Program-made: the position numbers and the translations under genes
The notes under the pieces: generated by a model
Database searches by the model: none
What the model was told of the DNA's origin: nothing
The model's input: the letters and a program-made list of their open reading frames with translations, nothing else
Shown: in pieces, positions 16,138 to 24,907 of the stretch
How positions within the stretch are numbered: the stretch's first letter is position 1
Layout: each line of letters begins with the position of its first letter
Assembly (NCBI GenBank): GCA_035318745.1
Contig: DATHEA010000021.1
Span: forward strand, 252,484 to 316,483
Reading direction: 5' to 3'
DNA length: 64,000 nucleotides
From: VRUE01 sp035318745
GTDB taxonomy: Bacteria > Actinomycetota > Thermoleophilia > Solirubrobacterales > 70-9

Positions 16138-17334
16138 TCACCAGGCGAACCTGCCTTTCTGGCTGAGGCGCGCTTGCATGTGAATGCTCTGAAGCACTCC
16201 CACCGCGAGTAACGTCGCCAGCACGGAGGAACCCCCGTAGCTGAGCAGCGGCAGGGGGATCCCGGTGATCGGCATGATCCCGAGGTTCATCCCCACGTTG
16301 ACGAAGACCTGGAAGAGCAGCATGGCGGCGATGCCGCCTGCCACAAGGGTCCCGTACGAGTTCTTCGAGAGCGTCACGATCCGCAGCGCCCGCCAGATCA
16401 GCAGGGCGTATAGGGATAGGACGAAAGCGGCCCCAAGAAATCCATAGCGCTCACCGATCACCGCAAAGATGAAGTCGGTGTGCCGCTCAGGGACGAAATC
16501 GAGCCGCGTTTGAGTGGCCCGATCGCCGCGGCCGGTCAACTGACCGGCGCCCTCGGCGATCTTGGCCTGGTTCTGCTGGTAGCCCGCGTCGCTGGGGTCC
16601 GCGCTCGGATGCGTGAAGGAAGTCAGCCTTTGCTGCTGATATTCCTTCAACACTGGCGTCCCGATTGCGGGAGCGACCACGAGCACTAGTGCAACTAATG
16701 CGACGAGAGCCGCGCCGATCACCGCGAAGTGCGTCCAGCGGACGCCCCCCACGTACATCACGGCGAGGGTGATTGCCCCGTACACCAAAGAGGTGCCGAG
16801 GTCCGGCTGCAAGAAGACAAGCGCAGCCGGGGCGAAGCCGAGACAGAGGTAGCGCACCGTGCGCTGCCTTGCCGAGCCCCGCCGGGCGCCATCGATGACA
16901 AAGCCGGCAAGCGCCAGAACGAGCAGGAGCTTGCCCAGCTCCGATGGCTGGAAGCTGAAGAAGGGAAGTTCGAAAGCACGCCGTGAACCGCGCGCGGCGA
17001 AGCCGAAGACGAACACCAGCGAGACGCTGGCACAGAGGAAGGTGTAGATCCCGACCCGCAACTCACGGAAGCGCGAATAGTCGATGCGAGCGAGCAGGTA
17101 CATCCCGACAAGCCCGAGCACCGCGTAGATCGCCTGGCGATCGACGTAATAGCCGGGGTTGCCCGGCACGTCGCTCTTGGTCGCCTCACCGAGGGTGAAG
17201 ACACCGAAGGCAGCCAGCGCGACAGCCGCGAAGCCGAGGCCGGCGTCCATGTAGGGCAGGCCGAGGCGCTCGGCGATCCCCGGTCGCAGGGCGAAGGGCT
17301 CGGGACGGGCCCGACGGGTTCGGGTCGCGTACAT
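16138..17334 (-). CDS. rodA: Rod-shape SEDS glycosyltransferase RodA
   Basis: 398 residues with about ten transmembrane helices after a short basic N-terminus (MYATRTRRARPEP). SEDS hallmarks are FQPSELGKLLLVLALAGF, FLQPDLGTSLVYGAI and the C-terminal GIMPITGIPLPLLSYGGSS. RodA polymerises glycan strands from lipid II during side-wall elongation together with the class B PBP encoded just upstream. Its start overlaps the mrdA stop by 1 bp, which fixes the ATG and suggests stoichiometric coupling. RodA rather than FtsW is inferred from the mre-mrdA context. Confidence 0.95.
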   Translation of the reverse strand: MYATRTRRARPEPFALRPGIAERLGLPYMDAGLGFAAVALAAFGVFTLGEATKSDVPGNPGYYVDRQAIYAVLGLVGMYLLARIDYSRFRELRVGIYTFLCASVSLVFVFGFAARGSRRAFELPFFSFQPSELGKLLLVLALAGFVIDGARRGSARQRTVRYLCLGFAPAALVFLQPDLGTSLVYGAITLAVMYVGGVRWTHFAVIGAALVALVALVLVVAPAIGTPVLKEYQQQRLTSFTHPSADPSDAGYQQNQAKIAEGAGQLTGRGDRATQTRLDFVPERHTDFIFAVIGERYGFLGAAFVLSLYALLIWRALRIVTLSKNSYGTLVAGGIAAMLLFQVFVNVGMNLGIMPITGIPLPLLSYGGSSVLATLLAVGVLQSIHMQARLSQKGRFAW

Positions 17335-19223
17335 CAGCCTTCCCCTTCCGGGAATTCAGCTTCACCTTCAGAGCCTTCCGCTTCGTGGGAGAGTCGGCTG
17401 GCGAAATAGGCTTCCAAGATCGTCCTTGCGGCGGGCGCCGCGGCTTCGGCGCCGAAGCCGCCTTCCTCCATCGTCACGAAGGTGACAATACGCGGATTGG
17501 GATACGGAGCGAGCACGCCGTACCAGGATTGGTCCGCGTACGGTGGCCGTTCGGCGGTGCCGGTCTTGCCCGCGACCGGGATCGGGAAGTTGCCGAAGAC
17601 CGCGAACGAGGTCCCGGCCCCATTCTGTGCCGCGTCGTGCAGGCCTTCGAGGATCGCTTCCCGGTACGCGGGATCCATATGGACGTGGCGGCGCGGCGGT
17701 GGGGTGAATTCCTTGAGCACGCGGCCGGCGGCGTCGTCGACCTGCATGCCGACGTGGGGAGTGACGATCGTGCCGCCGTTGGCGATCGCCGCGTAGGCGA
17801 CGGCCATCTGCAGCGGGTTGGTCTGCAGATCGCCTTGGCCGGTGGCGAGCTGGATGTTGTCGCCGGCCGACCAAGGCCGGTCGGTCAAGCCTTCCTTGTA
17901 GAGCTGATTGCGCCAGTGCTGGGACGGCAGCAGCCCGCTGCTCAGAACCGGGAGGTCGATGCCGGTTGGGCGGCCGATGCCGAGCGCGTGCGCCCAATGC
18001 TGGAGCTGGCCGGTGTCCCACATGCGAAAGCCGAGGTTGTAGAAGAACACGTCTGAGGACACTTCCAGCGCCGAGACGAGGCTGACCGAGCCGTTCGCCG
18101 CTTCGCCGGCGTTTTTGAAGACCTCGCCGCCGATTTCGAACTGGCCGGGGTCTTCGATCACTTCGGTCGGGGTCAGGTTGCCGCTTTCGAGCGCGGCGAT
18201 AGCGGTGATCGGCTTGAACGTGGAGCCGGTCGGGTAGAGCCCCGAGGTCGCGCGGTCGGTGAGCGGCGCCGCAACCGGGTCGCGGTAGAGGGCGTTGACC
18301 TGGGCCTGGGTCATCGGCCGCGTGAAGACCGAGGGGTCGAAGGTCGGGTAGGAGGCGAGACCGAGGATTTCGCCCGTGTGCACGTTCATCGTGATGAAGC
18401 CGCCATGCAGGCCGCGAGCCGCCAGCGCCGCTTCGCCCGCCTCCTGCACTTTGGTGTCGATCGAGAGCTTCAGGTTGTCGCCCGGCACCGGCGGCTGGGA
18501 GGCCAGTTGCCCGTTGCGGGTCGGTTGGCCGAGGGCGTCGACTTGAATTCGCGTCAACCCCGGCTTCCCGCGCAAGAATCGGTCGTAGGTGTCCTCAACG
18601 CCTTCCTGGCCAATTTCATCGCCGGGCTGGAGGCCACGATAGCGCGCCTCTTTCAGCTGTTCTTCGGAGACCTCGCCGACGTTGCCGAGGATGTGGGCGG
18701 CGAGCGTGCCGTGCGGGTAGCGGCGCACGAAGACGCGCTGCACAGTCACGCCGGGGAAACGGTCCTGGTTCTCCTGCAGGTAGTAGACGAGGTAGTCACC
18801 GACGTCGCGGCGCAGGGTCACCGGCGCGCTTGCGGCAAGCTTCAGCTGTTCGTGCATCGTCTTGCGCAGGCGCGGCAGCGAGCTGTGGGTCAGCTCGGCG
18901 AGCTGGGTCAGCTCGGCGTGGCGCTGGCGCGGCGCTTCGGGGAGCTTCTCGGGATTGATCTGCAGCGCCAGGCTGGTCCGATTGGAGACGATGTCGTTGC
19001 CGTTGCGGTCGAGGATTTTGCCGCGCGGAGAGCTGACCCTGAACTCGCGCGTGCGGTTGTTCTTCGCTTCGGCGAGGTACTTCTCGCCGTTGATCACCTG
19101 CAGGAACCAGAGCCGGAAGAAGAGCACGCCGAAGAGCGCCAGGGCGACGCCGCCGAAGACCGCGATGCGCAAGGCCAGGCGGTTGCTCATCTGCGGTCCG
19201 AGCTCGTCAGAGCGCCGGTACAT
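17334..19223 (-). CDS. mrdA: Penicillin-binding protein 2 (class B transpeptidase)
   Basis: 629 residues. One N-terminal membrane helix lies at about 18-40 (IAVFGGVALALFGVLFFRLWFLQV). A dimerisation domain contains SSPRGKILDRNGNDIVSN. The transpeptidase domain carries SxxK in TGSTFKPIT, SxD in VSSDVFFYN and KTG in VAGKTGTAE. It cross-links peptidoglycan in the elongasome with RodA. The C-terminal about 20 residues are acidic (EAEGSEGEAEFPEGEG). The ATG at 19223 overlaps the mreD stop; an inner ATG 11 codons later is also possible. Confidence 0.96.
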   Translation of the reverse strand: MYRRSDELGPQMSNRLALRIAVFGGVALALFGVLFFRLWFLQVINGEKYLAEAKNNRTREFRVSSPRGKILDRNGNDIVSNRTSLALQINPEKLPEAPRQRHAELTQLAELTHSSLPRLRKTMHEQLKLAASAPVTLRRDVGDYLVYYLQENQDRFPGVTVQRVFVRRYPHGTLAAHILGNVGEVSEEQLKEARYRGLQPGDEIGQEGVEDTYDRFLRGKPGLTRIQVDALGQPTRNGQLASQPPVPGDNLKLSIDTKVQEAGEAALAARGLHGGFITMNVHTGEILGLASYPTFDPSVFTRPMTQAQVNALYRDPVAAPLTDRATSGLYPTGSTFKPITAIAALESGNLTPTEVIEDPGQFEIGGEVFKNAGEAANGSVSLVSALEVSSDVFFYNLGFRMWDTGQLQHWAHALGIGRPTGIDLPVLSSGLLPSQHWRNQLYKEGLTDRPWSAGDNIQLATGQGDLQTNPLQMAVAYAAIANGGTIVTPHVGMQVDDAAGRVLKEFTPPPRRHVHMDPAYREAILEGLHDAAQNGAGTSFAVFGNFPIPVAGKTGTAERPPYADQSWYGVLAPYPNPRIVTFVTMEEGGFGAEAAAPAARTILEAYFASRLSHEAEGSEGEAEFPEGEG

Positions 19224-19774
19224 CAGGTCCTCCCCAGCACCGTCGGCTGGCGGCGGCGGGCCACCCTCGACTCCTCGACCAGCGCCGGGCGCAGCCCCCG
19301 CCGCAGGCCGAAGTAGATCGGCCAGGCGAGGAAGAAGGCGTAGATGCTCTTCAGCAGCATGTCGCGGACGATCAGCGGGCTGACCGGCGCGTCGACGCCG
19401 AGCATCATCTGCACGGCGGCGAAGCCGAGCTCGGCGAACAGGGTCAGCCCCATGCAGACGAGCGGCGGCACCAATGCGCTGTGGATGTCGAAGCGCTCGC
19501 GGAAGAGGCCGGCCAGGTAACCGGCGCCGAGCAGCACCAGCGAGGAGCCGCCGAGCGGCGCGACGAGCAGGCAGTCGACGAGGAAGCCGACCGAGAAGCC
19601 GGCGACGGCGCCGGTCAGGCTACCGCCGAGCAGACCGAGCGAGACGACGACGGCGGGCAGCACGTCGGCGCTGGTGTGGAGCAGCTCGACCCGCGAGAAG
19701 AACGAGAGCTGCAACAGGACCGCGAAGATCACGATCGCGACGAGGCGGGCGAAGATCTTCGGCGTGACGATCAT
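19223..19774 (-). CDS. mreD: Rod-shape-determining protein MreD
   Basis: 183 residues, about five hydrophobic helices (FARLVAIVIFAVLLQLSFFS at 8-27, then VLPAVVVSLGLLGGSLTGAV and on). Sequence conservation in MreD is low, so the call leans on topology, size and the fixed mreB-mreC-mreD-mrdA order. MreD is a membrane member of the elongation complex. Both its start (with mreC) and its stop (with mrdA) overlap the neighbouring genes. Confidence 0.92.
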   Translation of the reverse strand: MIVTPKIFARLVAIVIFAVLLQLSFFSRVELLHTSADVLPAVVVSLGLLGGSLTGAVAGFSVGFLVDCLLVAPLGGSSLVLLGAGYLAGLFRERFDIHSALVPPLVCMGLTLFAELGFAAVQMMLGVDAPVSPLIVRDMLLKSIYAFFLAWPIYFGLRRGLRPALVEESRVARRRQPTVLGRT

Positions 19775-20622
19775 CGGCGTGACCCCCCGGTCAGCACCTG
19801 GACCAGATCCAGGTCGGCCATATCGACGTAGGGGCGCAGGTGGACCTGTTGGCTGGCCTCCTGCTCGACGATCGAGGTGGGCGTCACTTCGCCGACCGGC
19901 AGGCCTGGCGGGAAGAGCGAGGCGTAGCCTTGGGCGCGCCAGCCCGAGGTGACCACGGCCTGGCCCCCGTGCACGGCCTTGCTCGAATCGATGAAGTCGA
20001 GGATCAAGTCTTCGGGGTCGCCGACCTCAGGCTTGATCACGCCTTGGACGCCGGGTGGCACGACCTTCGCCGTGACTCCGCTGGCGTGGTCGGTGATCAG
20101 CGTCACCTGAGCCGATCCCCCCTGGGTCGAGGCGACAAGGCCGACCAGCCCGTCGCCGCTGATCACCGGATCGTCGACCTTGACCCCGTCGCCGGAGCCG
20201 ACGTCGATCGTCACGGTCGAGTTCCAGACGGTCGGCGAGCGGGCGATCACCCGCCCGGTGACCGGTTCATAAGCCGATTCGGCCAGCGCCGGACCGCGGT
20301 CGAGTTCGACCATCTTGCGTAGCTGGGCGTTCTCCTGCAGCGCCTCCTGCCCGGCGACGGCCTGGCGGCGCACGGTCACGAGCTCCGTCTTGAGCCGGCT
20401 GTTTTCGCCGCGCGCGGCGAAGGTCTTGTCAAACCAGTCGACCAGGTCCCGGGCCGGCTTCAGAGCCCTGTCGGCGACGGTCTGCAACGGGCTGAAGATC
20501 GTGCTGACGCCCCGCTGCACGCCACCCGAGCTATGCCCGTAGGTGATCGTCAGCAACAGGAAGGAGCCGATGACGAGGAGAGTGAGTACCGCTCTACGGC
20601 GGCGTACTTGCTTGCGATACAC
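19771..20622 (-). CDS. mreC: Rod-shape-determining protein MreC
   Basis: 283 residues. A basic N-terminus (MYRKQVRRRRAVL) precedes a membrane helix at 12-30. A coiled coil covers about 70-110 (RGENSRLKTELVTVRRQAVAGQEALQENAQLRK). The extracytoplasmic beta-domains contain VTIDVGSGDGVKVDDPVISGDGLVG and GASQ-type turns. MreC links cytoplasmic MreB to PBP2 and activates it. It lies 38 bp after mreB and overlaps mreD by 4 bp. Confidence 0.96.
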   Translation of the reverse strand: MYRKQVRRRRAVLTLLVIGSFLLLTITYGHSSGGVQRGVSTIFSPLQTVADRALKPARDLVDWFDKTFAARGENSRLKTELVTVRRQAVAGQEALQENAQLRKMVELDRGPALAESAYEPVTGRVIARSPTVWNSTVTIDVGSGDGVKVDDPVISGDGLVGLVASTQGGSAQVTLITDHASGVTAKVVPPGVQGVIKPEVGDPEDLILDFIDSSKAVHGGQAVVTSGWRAQGYASLFPPGLPVGEVTPTSIVEQEASQQVHLRPYVDMADLDLVQVLTGGSRR

Positions 20623-20660
20623 GACGGAGACCTAAGTTTGGCGCTTTGCATGAACGGCAG

Positions 20661-21710
20661 CTAAGCAACGCGTGCCGTCCCCGAGTTCATCTTGCTGGCG
20701 CGGTGGATCGTCTCGAACTCCTCCAGCGATATGCCGGAGCCGACGGCCACGCACGTCAAGGGCGACTCTGCCAGTTGACACGGCATCTGGCACTCATCGC
20801 GAAGGCGCTGTTCGAGTCCTTGCAGGAGCGCGCCTCCACCGGCAAGGGTAATACCCCGGTCCATGATGTCCCCCGCCAGCTCCGGCGGGGTGCGGTCGAG
20901 CGTGTCTTTGACCGCGTCGATGATGTGACTGATCGTTTCGTCGAGAGCATCGCGCACCTCGGCCGAGCCGAGCGTGATCGTCTTCGGCAGGCCGGATACG
21001 AGGTCGCGGCCGCGGATCTCGACCTCGACCTCCTCGGGCAGCGGCGAGGCCGAGCCCGCCTCGAGCTTGACCTCCTCCGCCGTCGGGGTACCGATGGCCA
21101 GTTTGTAGCGATGTTTGCAGTGGTGGACGATCGCATCGTCGAGCTCGTCGCCGCCGACTCTGATCGACTGCGAGACGACGATCCCGCCGAGTGAGATCAC
21201 GGCAACCTCGGTGGTGCCGCCGCCGACGTCGACGATCATCGAGCCGGTCGGCTCGGCGACGGGCAGGCCGGCACCGATCGCCGCCGCCATCGGCTCCTCG
21301 ATCAGGTACGCCTTGCGGGCACCGGCTGAGAGACAGGCCTCCTCGACCGCGCGCTTCTCGACGCCGGTGACGCCGGAGGGAACGCAGACGACGACGCGTG
21401 GATGGGCGAAGCGGTTGGAGTGAACCTGCTTGATGAAGTGACGCAGCATCTGTTCGGTCACGTCGAAGTCGGCGATGACGCCGTCCTTGAGCGGCCGGAT
21501 CGCGGTGATCGTCCCCGGCGTGCGCCCCAGCATCCGCTTCGCCTCGACCCCGACCGCGTGGACCTGGCCGTTGCGCGAATCGATCGCCACCACCGAAGGC
21601 TCGGAGAGCACGATGCCGCGACCGCGCACGTAGACCAGGGTATTGGCCGTGCCGAGGTCGACCGCCATGTCGCGGCCGCCCAGTCCGGTCAGGTAACTGA
21701 ATATGCCCAT
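20661..21710 (-). CDS. mreB: Actin-like cell-shape protein MreB
   Basis: 349 residues from the ATG at 21710. The open frame continues upstream, but family alignment starts at MGIFSYLTGLGGRDMAVDLG. Actin-fold phosphate loops are clear: MAVDLGTANTLVY and MIVDVGGGTTEVAVISLGGI. The adenosine motif is RGITLAGGGALLQGLE. MreB filaments direct the elongasome. It begins the mreBCD-mrdA-rodA series, 28 bp after maf. Confidence 0.97.
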   Translation of the reverse strand: MGIFSYLTGLGGRDMAVDLGTANTLVYVRGRGIVLSEPSVVAIDSRNGQVHAVGVEAKRMLGRTPGTITAIRPLKDGVIADFDVTEQMLRHFIKQVHSNRFAHPRVVVCVPSGVTGVEKRAVEEACLSAGARKAYLIEEPMAAAIGAGLPVAEPTGSMIVDVGGGTTEVAVISLGGIVVSQSIRVGGDELDDAIVHHCKHRYKLAIGTPTAEEVKLEAGSASPLPEEVEVEIRGRDLVSGLPKTITLGSAEVRDALDETISHIIDAVKDTLDRTPPELAGDIMDRGITLAGGGALLQGLEQRLRDECQMPCQLAESPLTCVAVGSGISLEEFETIHRASKMNSGTARVA

Positions 21711-21738
21711 GTGTGCAATTTGGGGAAAAGCAGGGCAA

Positions 21739-22296
21739 TCATTCCAGATGGTCCAAATCGGCCAACTCCGGCGCGAGATCCAGCAATAACCCGACCGGCA
21801 GGCCGACGACGTTAGAGACGCTCCCCTCGATCCGTTCGACCAGGGTCGAGCCGAGAGTCTGGATCGCATAACCGCCCGACCGCCCCTGCCACTCACCAAA
21901 ACGCACGTAGCGCTCGACCTCAGCCTCGCCCAGCTCCTTGAAGACGACGGAAGTCCGTTCCAGCCCACTTCGCTCCTCCTCCCCGTCGAGCACGACGAGC
22001 CCGCTCATCACGGTGTGAGCGCGTCCGGACATACGCTCCAGGTATTCACGAGCCTCAACCTCACCTTCAGGCTTTCCGAGCGCCTTGCCATCGAGCACCA
22101 CGTCGGTATCGCAGCCGACGACCATGCCATCGCGCTCCACGGCCCGAGCCTTCATCCGAGCGTTCTCCAGCACCTCGAACTCCGGGTCCCCCCCGGTCAG
22201 CTCCTCGACCCCAGGCACCACAATCTCAAACTCCACGCCCAGCTTCCGAAGAATCTCGCTCCTCTGAGGCGACCCGGATGCCAGCGTGATTCTCAA
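21739..22296 (-). CDS. maf: Maf-family nucleotide pyrophosphatase
   Basis: 185 residues. The N-terminal ITLASGSPQRSEILRKLGV is the Maf substrate loop. VVGCDTDVVLDGKALGKP and the later EGSVSNVVGLPVGLLLDL complete the fold. Maf proteins hydrolyse modified or canonical pyrimidine nucleoside triphosphates and are thought to clean the nucleotide pool. Association with mreBCD is common (maf-mre clusters). ndk lies upstream beyond a hairpin element, so maf may start a transcript of its own. Confidence 0.95.
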   Translation of the reverse strand: MRITLASGSPQRSEILRKLGVEFEIVVPGVEELTGGDPEFEVLENARMKARAVERDGMVVGCDTDVVLDGKALGKPEGEVEAREYLERMSGRAHTVMSGLVVLDGEEERSGLERTSVVFKELGEAEVERYVRFGEWQGRSGGYAIQTLGSTLVERIEGSVSNVVGLPVGLLLDLAPELADLDHLE

Positions 22297-22309
22297 GCGC
22301 TTAGACCCC

Positions 22310-22427
22310 CGGCCGGGATGTGGGCAGGGGGTGGAGCGTCTTGTACTTTTTCGTCAATCCGATCTCGGACGGCCGAAAACAATCCACCGAAAAAGTTAAG
22401 CGGAACCCCCTGCCCGCAGCCCGGCCG
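22310..22427. repeat. Nested inverted repeat (hairpin element, copy 2)
   Basis: The outer arms 22310-22332 and 22405-22427 pair over 23 nt with two imperfect positions. The inner arms ACTTTTTCG (22345-22353) and CGAAAAAGT (22388-22396) pair perfectly. The architecture matches the element at 13476-13596, though the outer sequence differs. It fills the gap between ndk and maf. Confidence 0.65.
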
Positions 22428-22835
22428 CTAGCCAAGCTCCGGAAACCAGATCCCAATCTCGCGCTCCGCCGACTCGTCCGAATCGGACCCGTGGACCATG
22501 TTGAAGGTCACCCCGAGCGCGTAGTCGCCGCGGATCGAGCCGGGCGCGGCCTCGACCGGGTTCGTCGCCCCGATCAGCTGCCGGGCCGCCACGACCGCTT
22601 CGCTCCCCTCCAGCACCATCGCCACCAGCGTGCCGCCGGTGATGAACTCGACCAGCTCGCCGAAGAAAGGCTTGTCGGTGTGCTCGGCGTAGTGCTCGTT
22701 GGCGATCTGCTCGGAGGCCGCCATCGTCTTCAGCGCCGCGATCCGCAGGCCCTTGCGCTCGAAACGCGCGATCACCTCGCCGCTCAGGGCGCGTTCGAAG
22801 GCGTCAGGCTTGACGAGGATCAGGGTCCGGCTCAC
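22428..22835 (-). CDS. ndk: Nucleoside diphosphate kinase
   Basis: 135 residues, normal length. It moves phosphate between nucleoside di- and triphosphates through a phosphohistidine. The catalytic His lies in FNMVHGSDS near residue 116. ILVKPDAFERAL at the start and ARQLIGATNP complete the active site. The start lies 32 bp inside the 3' end of the zinc-ribbon gene, an unusually long overlap that still leaves both frames intact. Confidence 0.98.
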   Translation of the reverse strand: MSRTLILVKPDAFERALSGEVIARFERKGLRIAALKTMAASEQIANEHYAEHTDKPFFGELVEFITGGTLVAMVLEGSEAVVAARQLIGATNPVEAAPGSIRGDYALGVTFNMVHGSDSDESAEREIGIWFPELG

Positions 22836-23409
22836 GGTTGGGGCTCCTTGGCTGTCGTTTGGGTTTCGAGGTCTCTTTTGGCGCCTCGCGCTGCGGTGGC
22901 TCCTGTTGCGCGGCGGCAGGCGGTTTTTTGCGAGCGGGGGCTTTCCGCCGGCGCGGCTGCTCCCCTTTGGACAGCGCGGTTTCGCAGTAGGGACAGAGCG
23001 CCCAGGCCGGATCGACGGGCCTGCTGCAGCTGGGGCAGGGGTTCTTGAGGCGCTGCTGGCACTCCGGGCAGCGCAGGAAGTTCTTCTCCGCCGGGAATCC
23101 GCAACTCGGACACGAGTGCTCGGTGAGCTGCCGCACTCGCAGCTCGGCCGCTTTGATCTCGAGCTCGCGTTCGTGGGCGTCCTCGAGGAACTCCGGCGGT
23201 CGCACTATCGCGTAAACGGCGGTGCCGATGTAGGGGATGAAGGAGGCGAGCGTCGCGCAGCCGATCAGGAACGGATCGGAGATGCGGCGCTTGGCGTCGA
23301 GATAGGTGTAGACGATCAGCGCCAGCCAGACGACGACCAGCATCAGGATGAGCAGGTTGACGACCAGGTTGAGGCCGTTGTTGCTGATGCCGAAGATCGC
23401 GATAGCCAT
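22804..23409 (-). CDS. Membrane protein with double zinc ribbon and basic tail
   Basis: 201 residues. Two hydrophobic helices lie at about 12-35 (GLNLVVNLLILMLVVVWLALIV) and 47-67 (FLIGCATLASFIPYIGTAVYAIV). Two zinc ribbons follow: CPSCGFPAEKNFLRCPEC and CPSCSRPVDPAWALCPYC. A Lys/Arg/Pro-rich tail completes the protein (RRRKAPARKKPPAAAQ). Such ribbons bind zinc and often nucleic acid or protein. No function is assigned. It lies between folC and ndk on the same strand and overlaps ndk. Confidence 0.82.
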   Translation of the reverse strand: MAIAIFGISNNGLNLVVNLLILMLVVVWLALIVYTYLDAKRRISDPFLIGCATLASFIPYIGTAVYAIVRPPEFLEDAHERELEIKAAELRVRQLTEHSCPSCGFPAEKNFLRCPECQQRLKNPCPSCSRPVDPAWALCPYCETALSKGEQPRRRKAPARKKPPAAAQQEPPQREAPKETSKPKRQPRSPNREPDPDPRQA

Positions 23410-23489
23410 GGCGTTTGCGCCCGTCCGGAAGAGGAGCGGCGGTGAGTCTACTTCGCCGCCTGCCTCGCGAACCCTGTCGTGCCCTGCCC

Positions 23490-23612
23490 TTAGAGGAAAA
23501 GACTGCCGAACAGGTAGCCGAGCCCGAAGAAGATCAGGATCACCGCGGCGACCACCGCGGCGACCAGAGCCATCATCGAGAGGAGTTCGGTTCCTGCGCT
23601 TTTAGAGCCCAT
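23490..23612 (-). CDS. Small single-span membrane protein (40 aa)
   Basis: A 40-residue frame (ATG 23612, TAA 23490) starts 8 bp after the folC stop. It is mostly one hydrophobic helix, MMALVAAVVAAVILIFFGLG followed by YLFGSLFL. A weak GAGG site sits about 7 nt upstream. The gap before the zinc-ribbon gene would otherwise be over 200 bp of empty sequence. It is not recognised and could be spurious, but position and a clean helix argue for a real small protein. Confidence 0.5.
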   Translation of the reverse strand: MGSKSAGTELLSMMALVAAVVAAVILIFFGLGYLFGSLFL

Positions 23613-23620
23613 TCGTCGCC

Positions 23621-24907
23621 TCAATCCTCGCACAGACGAAGCGCAGCGCGAGCCGGTGCGAGCGCGTAGTGCGAGCCGGTGACGAGCAGGACGCCGCCCG
23701 CCTCCAGGGCAAGCTCGCGCCCCCGAGTCACGGCCGAGGCAAAGTCAGGTTCAGCCTCGGCAGCCAGCCCCGACTCCGCGCAGGCCAGAGCAAGGGCATC
23801 AGCCGAAAATGCCTGCCGATGGGCCGAAAACCCACCTATATCGTGGGAAATCGTCCCGTCGGCGGAGAGGACGCCGGGGAGCTCGGTGCAGATGGCTCGC
23901 TCCAGGACTGGGGCCAGGGCCTCGATCATCGTCCGCGCGTCCTTGTCGGCCAGGACCGCCAGGCAGGCGATCACCGGGCGGCCGCGGGCTATCTCGGGCA
24001 GAGCTTCTGCCAGCGCGGTGGCGCCATCGGGGTTGTGGGCCGCGTCCAGAAAGGCCGGCGGGTCGCCCGGCACGCGCTCCAGGCGCCCCGGGATCTCAAG
24101 GCTGGTGGCAACGGCTGCTGCCCGCTCACTGTCCAGCTCACCTAGGAAGGCCTCAGCGGCGGCAAAGGCCAGGGCGAAGTTGCGGCGCTGGAAACTGCCT
24201 GCCGCGCGAAGGCTGATCTCAGGGCCCGGGTCCTCGGGCGCGACGATCAGCTTCGCACCCCGCTCACGGGCCGTTCGTTCAGCCAACTCAGCGACAGAGG
24301 GGCTGACCCGTCCCAGCGCCAGGATCGTGTGATCGCGCAGCACCGCCAGCTTCTCCGCCGCGATCTCCTCCTCGCTCTCCCCCAGCCACTCGGTGTGGTC
24401 GAGCCCGACCGAGGTCAGGACAGTGACCTTGGAGGGGATCGTGTTGGTGGCGTCGAGCCGCCCCCCCAGCCCCGCCTCGACGACGGCGGCTCCAACCCGG
24501 GCGTTGGCGAAGGCCACGAATGCGGCGGCAGTCGCCAGCTCGAACTGGGTCACCGCCTCACCCTCCTCCAGACTTCTGTTCACGGTCTCCGCAGCGGCGG
24601 CGGCGCGCTCGACAGCGGCGGCGAACTCCGCGGCGCCGATTTCCTCGCCGTGTACGAGGATCCGTTCGGACCAGCGCGCCGTGTGCGGCGACACGCAGGC
24701 GCCGGCGGAAACCCCGTGGGCCTCCAGCAGGGCCGCGATCATCCGCGTCACCGAGGACTTGCCGTTGGTGCCGACGACGTGGATCGAGGCAAAGCGGTGC
24801 TGCGGTAGGCCGAGCAGGGTGCTCAGCGCGCGCATCCGCTCCAGGCCCAGCTTCCAGCCGATCGGCTCGAGCGAGTCGAGGTAGGCCTCGGGATCGCGCG
24901 GGTCTAT
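23621..24907 (-). CDS. folC: Folylpolyglutamate/dihydrofolate synthase with probable ATA start
   Basis: About 428 residues. FolC joins glutamate to folates and, in many bacteria, makes dihydrofolate. The P-loop is VVGTNGKSSVTRMIAALLE, followed by the VSPHTARWSERI loop, VVEAGLGGRLDATN and the C-terminal FLDAAHNPDGA. The first ATG (24835) is too late: codons upstream of it read EAYLDSLEPIGWKLGLERM, which is conserved family sequence. No ATG, GTG or TTG precedes them in frame. The best start is ATA at 24905-24907, with GGAGGAG 8 nt upstream, overlapping the valS stop by 4 bp. The start is inference; the gene identity is firm. Confidence 0.93.
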   Translation of the reverse strand: MDPRDPEAYLDSLEPIGWKLGLERMRALSTLLGLPQHRFASIHVVGTNGKSSVTRMIAALLEAHGVSAGACVSPHTARWSERILVHGEEIGAAEFAAAVERAAAAAETVNRSLEEGEAVTQFELATAAAFVAFANARVGAAVVEAGLGGRLDATNTIPSKVTVLTSVGLDHTEWLGESEEEIAAEKLAVLRDHTILALGRVSPSVAELAERTARERGAKLIVAPEDPGPEISLRAAGSFQRRNFALAFAAAEAFLGELDSERAAAVATSLEIPGRLERVPGDPPAFLDAAHNPDGATALAEALPEIARGRPVIACLAVLADKDARTMIEALAPVLERAICTELPGVLSADGTISHDIGGFSAHRQAFSADALALACAESGLAAEAEPDFASAVTRGRELALEAGGVLLVTGSHYALAPARAALRLCED

